64,000 nucleotides of DNA, from positions 1 through 64,000 of the forward strand of contig DATIQN010000064.1 of NCBI GenBank assembly GCA_035470785.1, given 5' to 3'. This DNA is from Croceibacterium_B sp035470785. Lineage in GTDB: Bacteria > Pseudomonadota > Alphaproteobacteria > Sphingomonadales > Sphingomonadaceae. Positions within the stretch are counted from its first letter, which is position 1. The number at the start of each line of letters is the position of its first letter. A program made the position numbers and the translations under genes. A model generated the notes under the pieces. The model had not been told where the DNA came from. It made no database searches and saw only the letters and a program-made list of their open reading frames with translations. Below, one piece after another: positions 8,126-15,714 of this stretch.

Positions 8126-9075
8126 AGGCCACGAGCAAGACCCGCCACCTGGTCGACCCGGAAATCCACGCGATGCTGGAGATGCCGCCGCTCGACCTCA
8201 CGCACGAAACGCTCGAGGAGATCCGCAGCAATCCGCTGTTTTCGCCCGCCGAGCTGCCGCCGCCGCCGTTTCCGGTCACCGACGCCTTCGCGCCGAGCGA
8301 ACACGGGCCCGCCGTGCGGCTGGTGGTGATGAACCCTCCGAGCACAAAGACCGGCCGCGGGGCGATCCTGCACATCCACGGCGGCGGGATGGTTGTCGGC
8401 GTCGCCGACCTGGCGACGGTCACCAAGTGCCCGCTGGCGCTCGATCACGATTGCGTGGTCGTCTCGGTCGATTACCGCCTCGCGCCGGAAATGCCGTTCC
8501 CTGGCCCGCAGGAGGACAACTACGCCGCGCTACTGTGGCTCGCCGCCCATGCGGGTGAGCTTGGCGTCGATCCGGCGCGCATTGTCGTGATGGGCGAAAG
8601 CGCCGGCGGCGGGCTCGCGGCGAGCCTCGCGCAGATGACCCGCGACCGCGGCGGGCCGAAGCTTGCTGGCCAAGTGCTGGTCTACCCGATGCTCGACTGG
8701 CGCACCGGCGGCCCCGAGTGCCCGCACAACAACCGCCACACTGGCGAATGGATCTGGACCCGCGACAAGAACCGCTTCGGCTGGGAAGCCGTGCGGGGCG
8801 ACTACTCGCCGACCGACGATCGCAAGGGCTGGTTCTCCCCCGCGCTCGCCGACAACCTCGCCGGCCTGGCGCCCGCCTACGTCGTCACCGGCGCGCTCGA
8901 TCTGTTCCTTGACGAAGACCTCGCCTACGCCCGCCGCCTGATCGACGCCGGCGTACCTTGCGAGCTGCACGTTTACCCCGGCGCGATCCACGCGTTCGAG
9001 ATGGTGCCGGAGACGACGCTGGCCGCCCAGGCCGCGACGGACTTGCGGCGCGGGTTGGGGCGGTTGTTGGGGTGA
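8122..9075 (+). CDS. Alpha/beta hydrolase, hormone-sensitive lipase (family IV) esterase
   Basis: A 317-residue esterase. The oxyanion-hole motif HGGGMVVG, the YRLAPE motif, the nucleophile elbow GESAGG (Ser160), an acid in the ALDLFLDED segment and His in YPGAIHAFEM form the complete catalytic set of bacterial HSL esterases. I place the start at GTG 8122, which overlaps the stop of the amidohydrolase (GTGA); an in-frame ATG at 7990 would lie deep inside that gene and encodes unrelated residues. It probably hydrolyses a short-chain or aryl ester that feeds the neighbouring amidohydrolase; that is inference from operon membership. Confidence 0.9.
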   Translation: MKATSKTRHLVDPEIHAMLEMPPLDLTHETLEEIRSNPLFSPAELPPPPFPVTDAFAPSEHGPAVRLVVMNPPSTKTGRGAILHIHGGGMVVGVADLATVTKCPLALDHDCVVVSVDYRLAPEMPFPGPQEDNYAALLWLAAHAGELGVDPARIVVMGESAGGGLAASLAQMTRDRGGPKLAGQVLVYPMLDWRTGGPECPHNNRHTGEWIWTRDKNRFGWEAVRGDYSPTDDRKGWFSPALADNLAGLAPAYVVTGALDLFLDEDLAYARRLIDAGVPCELHVYPGAIHAFEMVPETTLAAQAATDLRRGLGRLLG

Positions 9076-9079
9076 ATTA

Positions 9080-9249
9080 GTGGACGATTTCCTCGATAGC
9101 GCAGCAAAATTCGCCAACTTTTATGGTTCGATTGCTATCGCGCTGTTTGGCATTCTGAGCCAATCGCGCTGTTGATATGGGGCTCAATCAGCGCTGCGGG
9201 CTTGGGATTGCTCTATTTCTACGAGCGTACTGACCCGAACCGACAATGA
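9080..9249 (+). pseudogene. Frame-disrupted small membrane protein
   Basis: The frame from GTG 9080 (DDFLDSAAKFANFYGSIAIAL) stops at 9173-9175, while a second frame carries on as ALLIWGSISAAGLGLLYF and ends at 9247-9249, overlapping the ATG of the next gene (ATGA). The 11-bp sequence ATCGCGCTGTT occurs twice, at 9137-9147 and 9163-9173. Removing one 26-bp unit joins both halves into one 47-residue protein with a single hydrophobic helix. A short duplication or insertion therefore seems to have broken a tiny membrane protein gene. Two independent short peptides are the alternative. Confidence 0.45.
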
Positions 9250-9749
9250 AATCTGAAATCCTTGTCAATGACCGCATGCAGCGGAATTACCGCTACACTC
9301 GCGTCGCACCGATGGGAGAGGAGTTCGACCCCGGTTTCGCGCCCGACCTTACCCCGGCCGAAACGCTCGAACTCGGCGTGTTCGGCGGGAAGTATATGAC
9401 CGACTGCCGCGACGAATTCCCGCTAAGCTGGTTCGCCCGCGCCAAGCTCTCGCCGGGCAAGGCGGACGCCTCGCTCAATTACTTCGGCGTCGAGGCCAGC
9501 CAGCCGCTCGGCGTTTGGCGCGCCAAGGGGTGGATACACCCCGACGATCCCCGCGGGTGGTTCCAGTGGTATTGCCGCTATTATTCGGGCCGAAGAATGG
9601 ACGACGACGCGCGCCAGATAAACCGTTGGCGGGCTTTCGCCCGCCACGCGGCGCAAGTGCGCAAGAATTGCGAGCCCGGCGACCCGTTCTGCCGTCCGCG
9701 GCAACGCCAGGCGCTGCTGCAATGGGCTTACGACAGCCGGGTCATCTGA
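9246..9749 (+). CDS. Conserved hypothetical protein
   Basis: A 167-residue soluble protein rich in Trp, Tyr and Arg (YRYTRVAPMGEEFDPGFAPD near the start, GWIHPDDPRGWFQWYCRYYS in the middle). The same ordered motifs are common in uncharacterised proteins of bacteria and fungi of about this length. It has no signal peptide or membrane segment and two Cys in an EPGDPFCRPRQRQ-type tail region. Its ATG overlaps the stop of the small membrane reading frame upstream (ATGA). No function is known to me. Confidence 0.8.
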   Translation: MKSEILVNDRMQRNYRYTRVAPMGEEFDPGFAPDLTPAETLELGVFGGKYMTDCRDEFPLSWFARAKLSPGKADASLNYFGVEASQPLGVWRAKGWIHPDDPRGWFQWYCRYYSGRRMDDDARQINRWRAFARHAAQVRKNCEPGDPFCRPRQRQALLQWAYDSRVI

Positions 9750-9753
9750 GCCG

Positions 9754-9918
9754 TCAGAGGCGGCCCATCAGCCACAGCACCAGAATCACAATCAGGATCA
9801 GGCCGAGAATGCCGGTGCCGCGGTGGCCATAGCCGTAGCCATAGCCGCCGAAGCGTCCGCTGAAGCCACCCAGCAGGGCGATCACCACGATGATGACGAG
9901 AATGAGTCCGATCGACAT
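9754..9918 (-). CDS. DUF3309-type small membrane protein
   Basis: A 54-residue protein (MSIGLILVIIVVIALLGGFS at the start, LGLILIVILVLWLMGRL at the end) with two hydrophobic helices separated by a Gly/Tyr-rich hinge (GGYGYGYGHRG). This layout and the LLxGRL ending match DUF3309. It lies 46 bp downstream of another tiny membrane protein on the same strand, and the pair is probably driven by the EcfG-type promoter upstream. A perfect 7-bp hairpin (9940-9958) sits between the two genes. Confidence 0.8.
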   Translation of the reverse strand: MSIGLILVIIVVIALLGGFSGRFGGYGYGYGHRGTGILGLILIVILVLWLMGRL

Positions 9919-9939
9919 GGTCGATGCTCCTGTCAGGTG

Positions 9940-9958
9940 CCGTCACGCGCGGTGACGG
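9940..9958. repeat. Hairpin between the two small membrane protein genes
   Basis: CCGTCAC and GTGACGG form a perfect 7-bp stem with a 5-nt loop (GCGCG). It has no U-run, so it may stabilise or attenuate the transcript rather than end it. Confidence 0.45.
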
Positions 9959-9964
9959 GCGGGT

Positions 9965-10114
9965 TCAGACCGAACGGCGGCCGGTAACGAGGTTCCAGAC
10001 CACCACGATGACCGCGATCACCAGCAGGAGATGGATCAGCCCACCGCCGACGTGGAAGGCGAGGAATCCCAAGGCCCACAGGATGACGAGAATTACTGCA
10101 AGGGTCCAAAGCAT
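9965..10114 (-). CDS. Lmo0937-family small membrane protein
   Basis: A 49-residue protein with two hydrophobic helices (LWTLAVILVILWALGFLAF and LIHLLLVIAVIVVVWNLV) around the motif HVGGGLIHLLL, which is diagnostic of the lmo0937 (DUF5670) family. Members are commonly stress-induced. Here a consensus general-stress promoter lies 30 bp upstream of the ATG. It is followed by the DUF3309 gene, probably in one transcript. Confidence 0.85.
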   Translation of the reverse strand: MLWTLAVILVILWALGFLAFHVGGGLIHLLLVIAVIVVVWNLVTGRRSV

Positions 10115-10143
10115 GACGAGGCTCTCCGTGTTGTTTCGTGCGC

Positions 10144-10169
10144 AACGGTTTCGGCTGCTGTCAGGTTCC
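10144..10169 (-). promoter_or_regulatory. EcfG-type general stress promoter
   Basis: On the minus strand GGAAC (10169-10165) is followed after exactly 17 nt by CGTT (10147-10144), the consensus of alphaproteobacterial sigma-EcfG promoters. It points at the lmo0937/DUF3309 gene pair, and CGTT lies 29 nt before the first ATG. Confidence 0.75.
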
Positions 10170-10387
10170 TGACGGTTAGCTCATCCGCCCGGCGTCAGAT
10201 ACAAGAAAACGCATTCCATCACGCCGTCGTTCGCCGGGATTGCTGATTGCGGACCCGCGAACACTTGCCTTCCGCTACCGTCTCGGAGAAATTCGCCACC
10301 TCTGGCCGCAGTGGGGATTCCGTTCGCCACAGCGCCTCTTCTTAATGTGCGGACGCGGGCGGATCTAATTCTGTCCGGGAGAAAGTC

Positions 10388-10860
10388 ATGCTTGAACAAT
10401 TGGCCTGGCTCGCCAGCGTGGTGAGCGCTGCGGCGATAGTCACGAGCGCTGTCTATGCTGCCGTGCAAATTCGCCACAACACCCGTGCGGTACGCGCGTC
10501 TGCTTTCCAGCAGGTGATCCATTCGTTCTCCGAGATCTCCTTCGACATTACCAAGGATCGTCACCTCGTCGACCTGTACCTGCGTGGCGGTCGTGAATAC
10601 GCCTCGCTCGGCGAAGTCGATCGCGCGCAATACAGCCTGCTCCTACTCAGCTTCCTGCGCCGGGCCGAGAACGTGGTGTTCCAGTCGAACAATCGCCTGC
10701 TGGCGAGCGAGCATTGGCCGAGCATTCGCAACAGCATCAGGGATGTCATGACGCCGCCGGGTGCCCGGGCCTCTGGAGCGAAATCGAGGATCGGCTGAAT
10801 CCCGAATTGCGGAATTTCATCCAGGAACTAATAGCTGAAGGGCCTAGCCCATCCCGCTGA
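10388..10860 (+). pseudogene. Hypothetical one-TM protein with a frameshift near its C terminus
   Basis: The frame starts at ATG 10388 (GGGAGAAAG Shine-Dalgarno) with an N-terminal membrane helix (LAWLASVVSAAAIVTSAVYA) followed by a soluble helical domain. In the zero frame it ends at 10798 with a low-complexity tail after RDVMTPP. In the -1 frame, entered at the GGG run 10759-10761, translation continues as GCPGLWSEIEDRLNPELRNF and ends at TGA 10858-10860. The latter ending has the usual sequence style of this family. One missing G in the homopolymer explains the break. It overlaps the convergent GGDEF-EAL gene by 17 bp. It could be a sequencing error rather than a true mutation. Confidence 0.7.
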
Positions 10861-13054
10861 CGGTCACCTGCATGAACTGCGGCTTCGACCTTGGCGGCCC
10901 GACGACCTGTTGAAGCGGGTAATGGCCGCCCTGCGGCAGCGTCGCCAGCGGCATCCCTGCGGCCGCGAGCGCGTACGGGCTGACGCGGTGGCGCGTGACC
11001 AGGCCGCCGGCCCCGTCGCTGACCAGCGGGGTCTCGAACTCGACCGCCAGGTGCGCGTCCTGACTGCGGGTGACCGTGCACACCGCGAGCTGCCCGCCGC
11101 CGAGGTCGAGCACTAGGCCGGTGTGCTCGGGCACGCCGATCAGGCCTTCGATCTTGGCGCCGGTCTTGGAAAGGTCGCGCATCACCGCCTCGTAGCGGTG
11201 GTCGTCGTGGATGACGCCGATGCGGCGGAACACGCTGCGCCGCTCGGGGCGGTGCGTCTCGGGCCCCTCGGGCTCGATCTTGAAGTCCTTGTTGGCGATC
11301 TTCGCCTCGATTTCCTCCAGCCGCAGCGCTTTCGAGTATATCCACCCCTGGACGTACTTGGCACCCTTGGAGATCACCAGCTTGAGCTGGTCGAACGCCT
11401 CGACGCCCTCAACCGTCGTCTCCATGCTCAGCGCTTCGGACAGGCTGATGATCGCGGTGATGATCTTGGCGCTGTTGAGGTCTTTTTGAGTGCACGAATC
11501 GACGAAGCTCTTGTCGACCTTGATCTTGTCGAACGGCGCCGAGCGCAGGTAGCTGAGCGAGGAATAGCCGGTGCCGAAATCGTCGAGCGCGAGGCGCACG
11601 CCGAGTTTCTTGAGCGCCTTGAAGGTTTCGTCGACGGTTTCGCTGTCGCCCATGAAAACGCTCTCGGTCAGCTCGAGCTCGAGCCGGCGGGGATCGAGGC
11701 CCGAGGCGGCGAGCGCCTGGGTGACGATGTCGGGCAGGGCCGGGTTGGCGAACTGCACGGCCGAGACGTTGACCGCGATGCGGACCGTGTTCGGCCAGTT
11801 CACTGCCGCCGTGCAGGCAGTTCGGAGCGCCCACTCGCCGAGCTGGTTGATGAGGTTGCCTTCTTCGGCCGCCGGGATGAACACCGCCGGGCTGACGAAG
11901 CCGCGCTCCTCATGCTCCCAGCGCATAAGCGCCTCGAAGCCGACGACGACATTGTCGGCGGTGCGCACGACGGGCTGGTAATGCAGCTCGAGCTGTTCGT
12001 TGACGAGCGCCTCGCGCAAGTCGTCGAGCAGCAGCTGGCGCTCCTCCTCCTCGTCCTTGAGATCGCCCGAATAGAACCGGAACTGGCCGCGCCCGCCCTT
12101 CTTGGCCGCGTAGAGCGCGAGGTCCGAAGCGCGGATCATGTCATCCTTCTCGAGCGCGTCGTACGGCGCGACGGCAAGGCCGATCGAGGTGCCGATGATC
12201 GCCCGTTTGCCGTCGATCGGGTAGGGCTGGCTAATGATCTGGATGACCTTGCTGGCGAGCTCGCCGAGCTTTCCGCGGTCGTCGAGGTCCGGCAGGATGA
12301 CCTGGAACTCATCCCCGCCGAGGCGGCCGATCTCGCCGCGGTCGCCGATGATCGCGCGCAACCGCTCGGCGACCTGGCGCAGCAATTCGTCGCCTGCCGG
12401 GTGGCCCATCGAATCGTTGACCTGCTTGAAGCGGTCGAGATCGAGCATCATCACCGCGCAACTGCGTTTGGCGCTCTTGTAGGCGGCGAGGATGCCTTCG
12501 AGGCGGCGGGTCATTCGGTGCCGGTTGGCGAGGCCGGTCAGCGAATCGTATTCGGCGAGCCGCGAATCCTCGAGCTTGCGCTCGTATTCGACGGTCACGT
12601 CCTTGGCGCTGCCGCGATAGCCCTTGAACCTGCCGCCCTTGTCGAACTTGGGATGGCCGGAGAACGACCACCATGTGTTGCGGCCATGCGCTTGCGCCGC
12701 GGGCAAGGTGATCCGCATGATGAGGTCGGACAGCTTGTTGCGCGCCGAGAGCTGGAACTTGAGCGGCCGGTCGGAGCGATCGTCAGGGTTGTCGGGATCG
12801 GTCTCGAACAGCTCGATCAGCGGGTGGCCGAGCAATTCGAGCACCGGGCGGCCGACCTTCTCGCCGGCGCTTTCGGATATGTAGATCAGCCGGTTGTCGG
12901 CGTCGGTCGCCCAGATCCAGCCGATGCCCGCCTGCTCGAAATCGTCGAGAACCCCGAGCCGCGCCGCGGAATCCGCCGCGGTGATAACACCCGCTGGCAG
13001 CGGCACCTGGCCGTCGGCGCTCGATCGGCTTCGGAAAAAACTCGACAATTCCAT
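10844..13054 (-). CDS. PAS-GGDEF-EAL-PilZ cyclic-di-GMP protein
   Basis: A 736-residue cytoplasmic protein. A PAS domain (about 35-150, GWIWATDADNRLIYISESAG) is followed by a diguanylate cyclase domain (about 165-320) with intact RLGGDEF but no RxxD inhibitory site five residues before it. The phosphodiesterase domain (about 335-580) has FEALMRW, an Asn in AVNVSAVQF, ELTES, LDDFGTGYSSL, KVDKSFV and VEGVE, so the metal and catalytic residues are present. A C-terminal PilZ domain (about 600-690) shows RR.VFRR and DLSKTG. Both making and degrading c-di-GMP are plausible, with PilZ as an internal sensor. It is a single gene, oppositely oriented to its upstream neighbour. Confidence 0.93.
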   Translation of the reverse strand: MELSSFFRSRSSADGQVPLPAGVITAADSAARLGVLDDFEQAGIGWIWATDADNRLIYISESAGEKVGRPVLELLGHPLIELFETDPDNPDDRSDRPLKFQLSARNKLSDLIMRITLPAAQAHGRNTWWSFSGHPKFDKGGRFKGYRGSAKDVTVEYERKLEDSRLAEYDSLTGLANRHRMTRRLEGILAAYKSAKRSCAVMMLDLDRFKQVNDSMGHPAGDELLRQVAERLRAIIGDRGEIGRLGGDEFQVILPDLDDRGKLGELASKVIQIISQPYPIDGKRAIIGTSIGLAVAPYDALEKDDMIRASDLALYAAKKGGRGQFRFYSGDLKDEEEERQLLLDDLREALVNEQLELHYQPVVRTADNVVVGFEALMRWEHEERGFVSPAVFIPAAEEGNLINQLGEWALRTACTAAVNWPNTVRIAVNVSAVQFANPALPDIVTQALAASGLDPRRLELELTESVFMGDSETVDETFKALKKLGVRLALDDFGTGYSSLSYLRSAPFDKIKVDKSFVDSCTQKDLNSAKIITAIISLSEALSMETTVEGVEAFDQLKLVISKGAKYVQGWIYSKALRLEEIEAKIANKDFKIEPEGPETHRPERRSVFRRIGVIHDDHRYEAVMRDLSKTGAKIEGLIGVPEHTGLVLDLGGGQLAVCTVTRSQDAHLAVEFETPLVSDGAGGLVTRHRVSPYALAAAGMPLATLPQGGHYPLQQVVGPPRSKPQFMQVTVSGMG

Positions 13055-13371
13055 ACTGTGCGCTCGATTCGTGAGGTGCGCCGCCGAAGGCGCCCAGATG
13101 ATCGAGGCATTGCAGATTTTACTTACTATCGGCCTAACGACGCCGACTTTCCAGAAGAGGGCAGGAGCAAAAGGTCAACGGGACGGAAGCATAGCCTCCG
13201 CCCCGTCTATTTCCGGGGTCAGGGTCCCGGAAGGACTGTTAGCAGGCTCCGGCGCGCATTCGGGCGGAAGGGAATCCTTCGGATTTGCGCCGATTCCTGT
13301 TCGCGGTCAAAGTTAGCGCACTTGGAAACATTGGAAATCTGTCGCCCGGCCAGAAGAGGACCTAACAAGAG
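13055..13371. other. Intergenic region without a recognisable gene
   Basis: These 317 bases separate the GGDEF-EAL start from the end of the response regulator gene, both on the minus strand. I see no coding frame with family features. A 7-bp stem (TTCCGGG paired with CCCGGAA, near 13210-13232) and the hairpin at 13359-13378 are the only structures. The promoter of the GGDEF-EAL gene should lie here. Confidence 0.6.
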
Positions 13372-13378
13372 TTAGGTC
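13359..13378. terminator. 8-bp hairpin at the end of the response regulator gene
   Basis: GACCTAAC and GTTAGGTC form a perfect 8-bp stem with a 4-nt loop that includes the TAA stop of the minus-strand regulator gene. There is no U-tract after it, so terminator function is only a suggestion. Confidence 0.4.
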
Positions 13379-14004
13379 GGCGCGTTCTCGGTCGCATGCG
13401 AGATCAGCGCGAGCTCGGTGCGGTTCTTGATGCCGAGCTTCTGGTAAATCGTGTGGAGGTAGACCTTCACCGTGCCTTCGGACATCGCCAGGATGTCGGC
13501 GATCTCGCGATTGCGCAAACCGCGGCCCACTTGCGCGGCGATCTGGCGTTCGCGTGGGGCGAGCGGGGCCAAGGGATCCGACTTGCCGCCCGACAGCGAC
13601 AAATCGAGCGCGCGCTGCAGCAGCGCCTGGGGAATCGCCTTTTCGCCTTGGGTGACCTTCTCGAGGGCATCGAGCAGTGCATCCTCGGCGCCGTCCTTCA
13701 GGACGATGCCGTTGACGCCGGCCCGGACCGCACCGAGCAGCGCGTGATCCTCGAGCGCGGCGGTAAGCAGGACGACCGGGCGCATGTCGCCCTTGGCGCG
13801 CAACGCCTCCAACGCCTCGACCCCGCTGCGCTTTGGCATGCGCACGTCGAAGATGCAGATTTCCGGATTATGCCGAGCCACGACGGCGAGCGCTTCGTCG
13901 CCATCGTTTGCCATTGCCACGATCTCGAAACGAGTCCCGCGCAGGACCGCCTCGACGCCGGTCCGCATGAACGGATGGTCGTCGGCCAGGAGAACCGAAG
14001 TCAC
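13372..14004 (-). CDS. NarL/FixJ-family response regulator
   Basis: A 210-residue response regulator. The receiver (1-120) has the acidic pair in LLADDHP, the phosphoacceptor Asp in CIFDVRMP, Thr in VVLLTA and Lys in IVLKDG, so it should be phosphorylated normally. The C-terminal LuxR HTH (about 145-205) reads LAPRERQIAAQVGRGLRNRE followed by IADILAMSEGTVKVYLHTIY. Its GTG start overlaps the stop of the sensor kinase (GTGA), so the two form a two-component pair. The signal and targets are unknown. Confidence 0.93.
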   Translation of the reverse strand: MTSVLLADDHPFMRTGVEAVLRGTRFEIVAMANDGDEALAVVARHNPEICIFDVRMPKRSGVEALEALRAKGDMRPVVLLTAALEDHALLGAVRAGVNGIVLKDGAEDALLDALEKVTQGEKAIPQALLQRALDLSLSGGKSDPLAPLAPRERQIAAQVGRGLRNREIADILAMSEGTVKVYLHTIYQKLGIKNRTELALISHATENAPT

Positions 14005-15683
14005 CGGCCTTCATCCAGTGGGAGGGAGAACACCAGAACCGCCCCGGTCGCGTCCGAATCGACCGCCAGCGCGCCGCCGAGCGCGGCGATCCGTTCGCTG
14101 ATCGAGCGGGGGTGGGTGGTCACGTCGCCGGCAGGGAAGCCGGCGCCGTTATCGGACACCGTCAGGAGCAGCATTTCGTTCTCCTCGGCCAGCGCGATTG
14201 CGACCCTGCTCGCTCCGCCGTGGCGCACTGCATTGGCGACTGCTTCGCGCAGCACCTGGCGCAATTCGTGCGCCAGCCAGCCGGGAATGACAATCCCCTT
14301 CGCGCCTTCCTCGACGTCGATCGAGATTCCCCAGTACGCCGCCAGGTCCCGCAGCAATGGGCTCAACGTGCGCGTGGCCGTGCCGTCGGGCAATACGCTG
14401 TGCCCGCGGCGCAGGCGGTCGATCATGCCGCGCACTTGGCTCTGCTCGGTCCGCACGGCCGACTTGATCGACTGGATCTCGCTGTCGGGGTCGCCGCCGT
14501 CCTTGATCCAGTGGCGCAGGCCTTCGAGCCGCATCGAAACGCCGGCGAGCGACTGGGCGATGGTATCGTGGAGGTCGCGGGCGAGAGCATCGCGCATCCG
14601 CGTGACTGCGCCTTCGCGGACAAGAGCGAGTGTCGCCTGCCGGTCGAAGCCGCTGCCAACTTCCCGCGCGATGAGCACGCCCATCTCGACATGGTCGGCG
14701 CCCATCCCGACGATGCCGGCGAGAAGAACTTCGCCGCGCCCGGTCACCGCCGAGAACGGCAGCGCAAGCCCTTGCTCGAGCCCGCAGTGGTCCGCGAAAG
14801 GATCCTGCACCGGTTCGAGGGCCGTCACGCAGCGCCAACCGCCCAGCCGCAGCACGCGCTTGCGCGGCCGGTCGAACAACTGCGCATGAGCGGCGAACGG
14901 CGCTTCCGGCGCCAGCACTTCAGGCGAGACCCGTCCGCTGATGCAGTCGAGACCGATCGAGCGCACCTCGATATCGGGCTCCTCGTCGTCGGCCCAGGCA
15001 ATGGCCCCGGCTTGCGCACCGCTTTCCGCCATCGCGTAACGCAGCGCATCGAGCAGTGGCGGAAGCCGGTCGTCGGCGCTGCCCGGCGGCTCTACGAAGC
15101 GGTCGACCGACTGCTCGCGGCGCTGCAATCCGAACCAGATGAGCACCAGCGAGAGCACGGCCATGTACGTGACTCGCCGGCCGAAGCGGAACATGTCGAG
15201 ATCGATGCCAAGCGAACTCATGGCCAACCCGACGAGCAGGTACAGCGCGGTGACCACCAGCGCGGTGAGCGCAGTGGTTCGCCAATCCCAGCGGATCGTC
15301 GCCGAAAGCATGAGAAAGGCGAAGAAGGCGAGGAATGGGCTGGTGAAGTCGTCGTTCGTCGTCTCGGTGAAATAGACCGCGCCAAGGAACGCGAAGATAT
15401 CGAGCACATGGACCGGCCAGGCCAGGCGATGGTCCCACCACCAGCTACGCCAGGCGATGATCAGCAGCGCGCTGGCCAGCACCATGTAGGCGAACAGCGC
15501 GACATACCCGAGGATGCTGGCGCGCACCGGTTGTTGCGGGTCGACCCATAGCGCGACGAAGAAGACCGTGGCCAGAACGAAGCGGCACAGGCCGATGATG
15601 CGGGGCGAACGGTGCTCGAATTCGCGGGCGAGGAAGCTTTCTTCGCGCGAACCGATCAGGGCAGAAGCGGACTGGGCGGGCAC
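14001..15683 (-). CDS. Membrane sensor histidine kinase (HisKA_3 type)
   Basis: A 560-residue kinase. Residues about 28-190 hold roughly five to six hydrophobic helices (for example FVLATVFFVALWV, YVALFAYMVLASALLIIAW and VTYMAVLSLVLIWFG), a sensor embedded in the membrane. A GAF-like segment (about 210-380) follows. The HisKA_3 dimerisation box is ARDLHDTIAQSLAGVSMRL with the phosphorylated His in DLHD, and the HATPase_c domain has REAVANAVRHGGAS and SDNGAGF. It is coupled by a 4-bp overlap to the downstream NarL-type regulator. No periplasmic loop is large enough for a classic ligand domain, so a membrane or intracellular signal is likely. Confidence 0.92.
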   Translation of the reverse strand: MPAQSASALIGSREESFLAREFEHRSPRIIGLCRFVLATVFFVALWVDPQQPVRASILGYVALFAYMVLASALLIIAWRSWWWDHRLAWPVHVLDIFAFLGAVYFTETTNDDFTSPFLAFFAFLMLSATIRWDWRTTALTALVVTALYLLVGLAMSSLGIDLDMFRFGRRVTYMAVLSLVLIWFGLQRREQSVDRFVEPPGSADDRLPPLLDALRYAMAESGAQAGAIAWADDEEPDIEVRSIGLDCISGRVSPEVLAPEAPFAAHAQLFDRPRKRVLRLGGWRCVTALEPVQDPFADHCGLEQGLALPFSAVTGRGEVLLAGIVGMGADHVEMGVLIAREVGSGFDRQATLALVREGAVTRMRDALARDLHDTIAQSLAGVSMRLEGLRHWIKDGGDPDSEIQSIKSAVRTEQSQVRGMIDRLRRGHSVLPDGTATRTLSPLLRDLAAYWGISIDVEEGAKGIVIPGWLAHELRQVLREAVANAVRHGGASRVAIALAEENEMLLLTVSDNGAGFPAGDVTTHPRSISERIAALGGALAVDSDATGAVLVFSLPLDEGR

Positions 15684-15714
15684 GAATGGCCTCGGCCGCG
15701 TAGTCCCGCGGATG

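Noticed and set aside
11123..13375. 750-codon plus-strand open frame opposite the GGDEF-EAL gene
   Set aside because: Same reason: the minus strand encodes complete PAS, GGDEF, EAL and PilZ motifs; the plus-strand product has no recognisable feature.
13396..15551. Two long plus-strand frames opposite the response regulator and histidine kinase
   Set aside because: Shadow frames of the coupled two-component pair, which has all its catalytic motifs on the minus strand.
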